This document shows positions 56,806-58,274 of a stretch of DNA of 58,274 nt, in pieces. Location: positions 1-58,274 of the forward strand of contig NZ_QFWG01000012.1 of NCBI RefSeq assembly GCF_003143995.1, read 5' to 3'. The position numbers were made by a program, and so were the translations under genes. Numbering within the stretch: the stretch's first letter is position 1; each line of letters begins with the position of its first letter. The notes beneath the pieces are model-generated. The model did no database searches and had not been told where the DNA came from. It saw only the letters and a program-made list of their open reading frames with translations. The stretch is from Pseudoglutamicibacter cumminsii (GTDB lineage: Bacteria; Actinomycetota; Actinomycetes; Actinomycetales; Micrococcaceae).

Positions 56806-58001
56806 TGGGACGGGTAGCGCTCAAACCGGGCGAGCATACGGCAGGGCAGATCAAGCCGGAACGACAGTCGAACGGCAGTTACCACGGACGCTTCTCACTG
56901 CGTCTCATGGACGGGAAGACCATCAGGCTCAAAGTCACCGCCCCGACCGTGGGTGAGTGGAGGACAAAAGCTATAGCCGCAGCAGAAGAAGCGCTCAGGG
57001 CCGCAGGCTCAGCTGGAACCTGGAAACCCACCTCACAGATGAGTCAGTACATCGAGCAGGTCAGCATGCCCGCTGTGCAGGCAAGCGCGCTCAGGGATCG
57101 TTCGAAAGCCAAGTATGAGCATCTGCTAAACATCCTCAGAGAGGAGTTCAGGGGATACTCAATCCACGACGCGACGAGGTTCCGCCGACTGGAAACGGTG
57201 CTCAAGGACATCGCGCGGGAGCGGGGAGCGGAGTCTGGACGAAATGCGCGGAACGTGTTGAGCAAGTGGGTCTTGCAACAGCTCATCCGGGATGAGGTGA
57301 TCGTCGCCAACCCACTCGCAGGCATGTCGATCGACCTCGGTGCGGCTAAAAAGACCGGTAAGGCCCAGGGCGGCAAGGCCCTTACCTCCGACGAGTACGA
57401 GCGGGCGCTGGACTACCTCCTCTCGCTGGACGTTGAGGACGTACCCGCCCCGAAGCGGGGGCGCTTCACCACGGCAGACCGAGTGGAACACCGCCGAACG
57501 ACGGTCGAGTTGACCCTCCTCCAGGCAACAACCGGTTTCAGAATCGGTGAAGCCCTTAGTCTCCGCCTCGATGAAGTCGAAGATGATGGGCAGCAGATCA
57601 CTGTCACGGTACCTGCTGAGCGTTCCAAGACCCACCGGGGGCGTACGGTGCCCGTGCTTGACGCTCGCGTGGCTCAGAGGCTCAGGGAACGCGTGGAGCG
57701 CCGTCAAGAGGGTGTGCTGGTCTTCCCGGCCCCAGCAGTGCCCGACAGTGCGTGGGATCAAGCGAACGCTCAGAAAGCCGTCAAGAAGCTTCTCGGTGAG
57801 GTAGCGAGCGAGTGCTCGATCCCGGTGCTAACCGAGGTCTCCTCCCACGTCTGGAGGGCGACGCTCAACACCCGTGCGATGAACGCGGGCGTACCTGCCG
57901 AGACCCGAGCAGCGTATTTCGGCCACGACGCCGAGGTTAACCGTACGGCGTACACCGACGTACGAGACACATCCGGCCTCGTCGAAGCGCTCAGCAGATG
58001 A
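56805..58001 (+). CDS. int: Tyrosine recombinase (integrase)
   Basis: 398 residues. N-terminal arm-binding region (residues 1-70, GSYHGRFSLRLMDGKTIRLK), core-binding SAM-like domain (75-180), catalytic domain (190-398). Catalytic residues: R246 in TTGFRIGEALSL, K275 in ERSKTHRGRTVPV, H348 and R351 in SSHVWRATLN, H374 in YFGHDAEVNR, Y383 in TAYTDV. AAAGGG lies about 7 nt before the ATG. It sits next to attR, as usual for tRNA-targeting elements. Base composition is close to the host, so transfer from a related actinobacterium is likely. Confidence 0.95.
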   Translation: MGRVALKPGEHTAGQIKPERQSNGSYHGRFSLRLMDGKTIRLKVTAPTVGEWRTKAIAAAEEALRAAGSAGTWKPTSQMSQYIEQVSMPAVQASALRDRSKAKYEHLLNILREEFRGYSIHDATRFRRLETVLKDIARERGAESGRNARNVLSKWVLQQLIRDEVIVANPLAGMSIDLGAAKKTGKAQGGKALTSDEYERALDYLLSLDVEDVPAPKRGRFTTADRVEHRRTTVELTLLQATTGFRIGEALSLRLDEVEDDGQQITVTVPAERSKTHRGRTVPVLDARVAQRLRERVERRQEGVLVFPAPAVPDSAWDQANAQKAVKKLLGEVASECSIPVLTEVSSHVWRATLNTRAMNAGVPAETRAAYFGHDAEVNRTAYTDVRDTSGLVEALSR

Positions 58002-58008
58002 GAATCAA

Positions 58009-58031
58009 GGGGCCATTTACGGGGCCATTTA
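58009..58031. promoter_or_regulatory. Right integrase arm sites
   Basis: GGGGCCATTTA twice, at 58009-58019 and 58021-58031, a 12-bp period, directly after the integrase stop and 120 nt from attR. Confidence 0.65.
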
Positions 58032-58149
58032 TTCCGGGATACATCGCGTCAGTAAGCGCAACTCCAGTACACTAGACGGCGCTATTTCCGCTTATAATCA
58101 GGGAAAAAGACGGATGTTGTCAGGGGTAACGACTTATACGGTCGAATAC

Positions 58150-58189
58150 CCCGGAGGTCAGAGGTTCAAATCCTCTCCCCGCAACGAGA
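58150..58189 (+). repeat. attR: displaced tRNA-fMet 3' end
   Basis: Matches 51969-52008 with two differences that change the T-stem pair from T:A to G:C. The sequence upstream (58140-58149) lacks D arm and anticodon arm, so no functional tRNA is made. Confidence 0.92.
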
Positions 58190-58192
58190 TAA

Positions 58193-58236
58193 CAGCCCCA
58201 GATCAGGGATTCACTGATCTGGAGCTGTTCTGTTTA
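58193..58236 (+). terminator. Terminator following attR (probable original tRNA terminator)
   Basis: CAGC-C-CCAGATCAG paired with CTGATCTGG-A-GCTG (one mismatch), then TTCTGTTT. It is placed relative to attR as the other terminator is to attL, so it was probably the tRNA terminator before integration. Confidence 0.8.
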
Positions 58237-58274
58237 AACTCCGGAGCGCCTATGGGGCTTAAGGGCTTAAGGGG

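Larger units (their letters stand above)
51969..58189. mobile_element. Integrated rolling-circle-type plasmid-like element in tRNA-fMet
   Basis: About 6.2 kb between att copies. Gene order from left: mobilisation protein (-), small coiled-coil protein (-), Rep with HUH and SF3 helicase domains (-), small ORF (-), excisionase (-), tyrosine integrase (+). It carries candidate oriT, iterons, an origin palindrome and integrase arm sites. No conjugation machinery, toxin, resistance or capsid genes are visible. I interpret it as an integrative mobilisable plasmid relative; the excised circle would replicate by Rep. Confidence 0.9.

Noticed and set aside
58150-58189. Second tRNA gene at the right end
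   Set aside because: Only the 3' half is present; there is no D arm, anticodon or 5' acceptor strand.

Overview
The window looks like a chromosomal segment of a high-GC Gram-positive bacterium (Actinomycetota, most likely Micrococcales and Micrococcaceae-like). The grounds are GC-rich third codon positions, frequent GTG starts, gluABCD, actinobacterial families (DUF3117, DUF3107, DUF2332, DUF2342, UPF0182, an AdnAB-like helicase-nuclease, UvrD2) and blocks of gene order that recall mycobacteria: LOG / small TM protein / DUF3117, O-methyltransferase / anti-sigma-like / tatB / mrp, and ATL / adnAB / nudC / uvrD2 / ThiF-like / DUF2342 / PDZ-Lon / UPF0182. No database was searched; family names come from motifs and gene order.

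Layout. 1-5.4 kb: peptide ABC transporter operon (lipoprotein, two permeases, fused double ATPase), closed by a 26-bp perfect palindrome. 5.5-13.3 kb: PH-like membrane protein, typA, a membrane protein, DUF2332, then 7Fe ferredoxin, dapC (lysine/peptidoglycan precursor) and gltA. 13.4-18.4 kb, minus strand: MFS exporter and gluABCD, with a hairpin after gluB. 18.6-24.6 kb: LOG, small membrane protein, DUF3117, O-methyltransferase, an orphan anti-sigma-like protein, tatB, mrp and a general-stress protein whose C-terminal tail is in the -1 frame. 24.7-32 kb: aminopeptidase P, PHP phosphoesterase, DEAD-box helicase, DUF3107, TetR, HemC-like protein, DEDDh exonuclease. 32-51.7 kb: a DNA-repair island (alkyltransferase-like protein, adnA, adnB, NUDIX hydrolase, uvrD2) with a kinase-like protein, a ThiF-like protein, YgjP-like and DUF2342 proteins, a PDZ-Lon protease and UPF0182.

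51.9-58.2 kb: a compact integrated element of about 6.2 kb sits in the 3' end of the initiator tRNA gene. It encodes a MobV-like mobilisation protein with an altered signature motif, a small coiled-coil protein, an HUH endonuclease-SF3 helicase Rep of the plasmid/CRESS-DNA type, a small ORF and an excisionase chained to rep by ATGA overlaps, and a tyrosine integrase. Candidate oriT, iterons, origin palindrome, integrase arm sites and both att copies can be read directly. Each att copy is followed by its own terminator, and the copies differ by a compensatory T-stem base pair. This is the most novel part of the window.

Two patterns recur across the chromosomal part. Several genes end in short imperfect tandem repeats (12-19 nt) that span the stop codon and sometimes place extra in-frame stops downstream. 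Several genes lack a Shine-Dalgarno and have a TANNNT -10-like hexamer 6-7 nt before the start codon, as expected for leaderless mRNAs.
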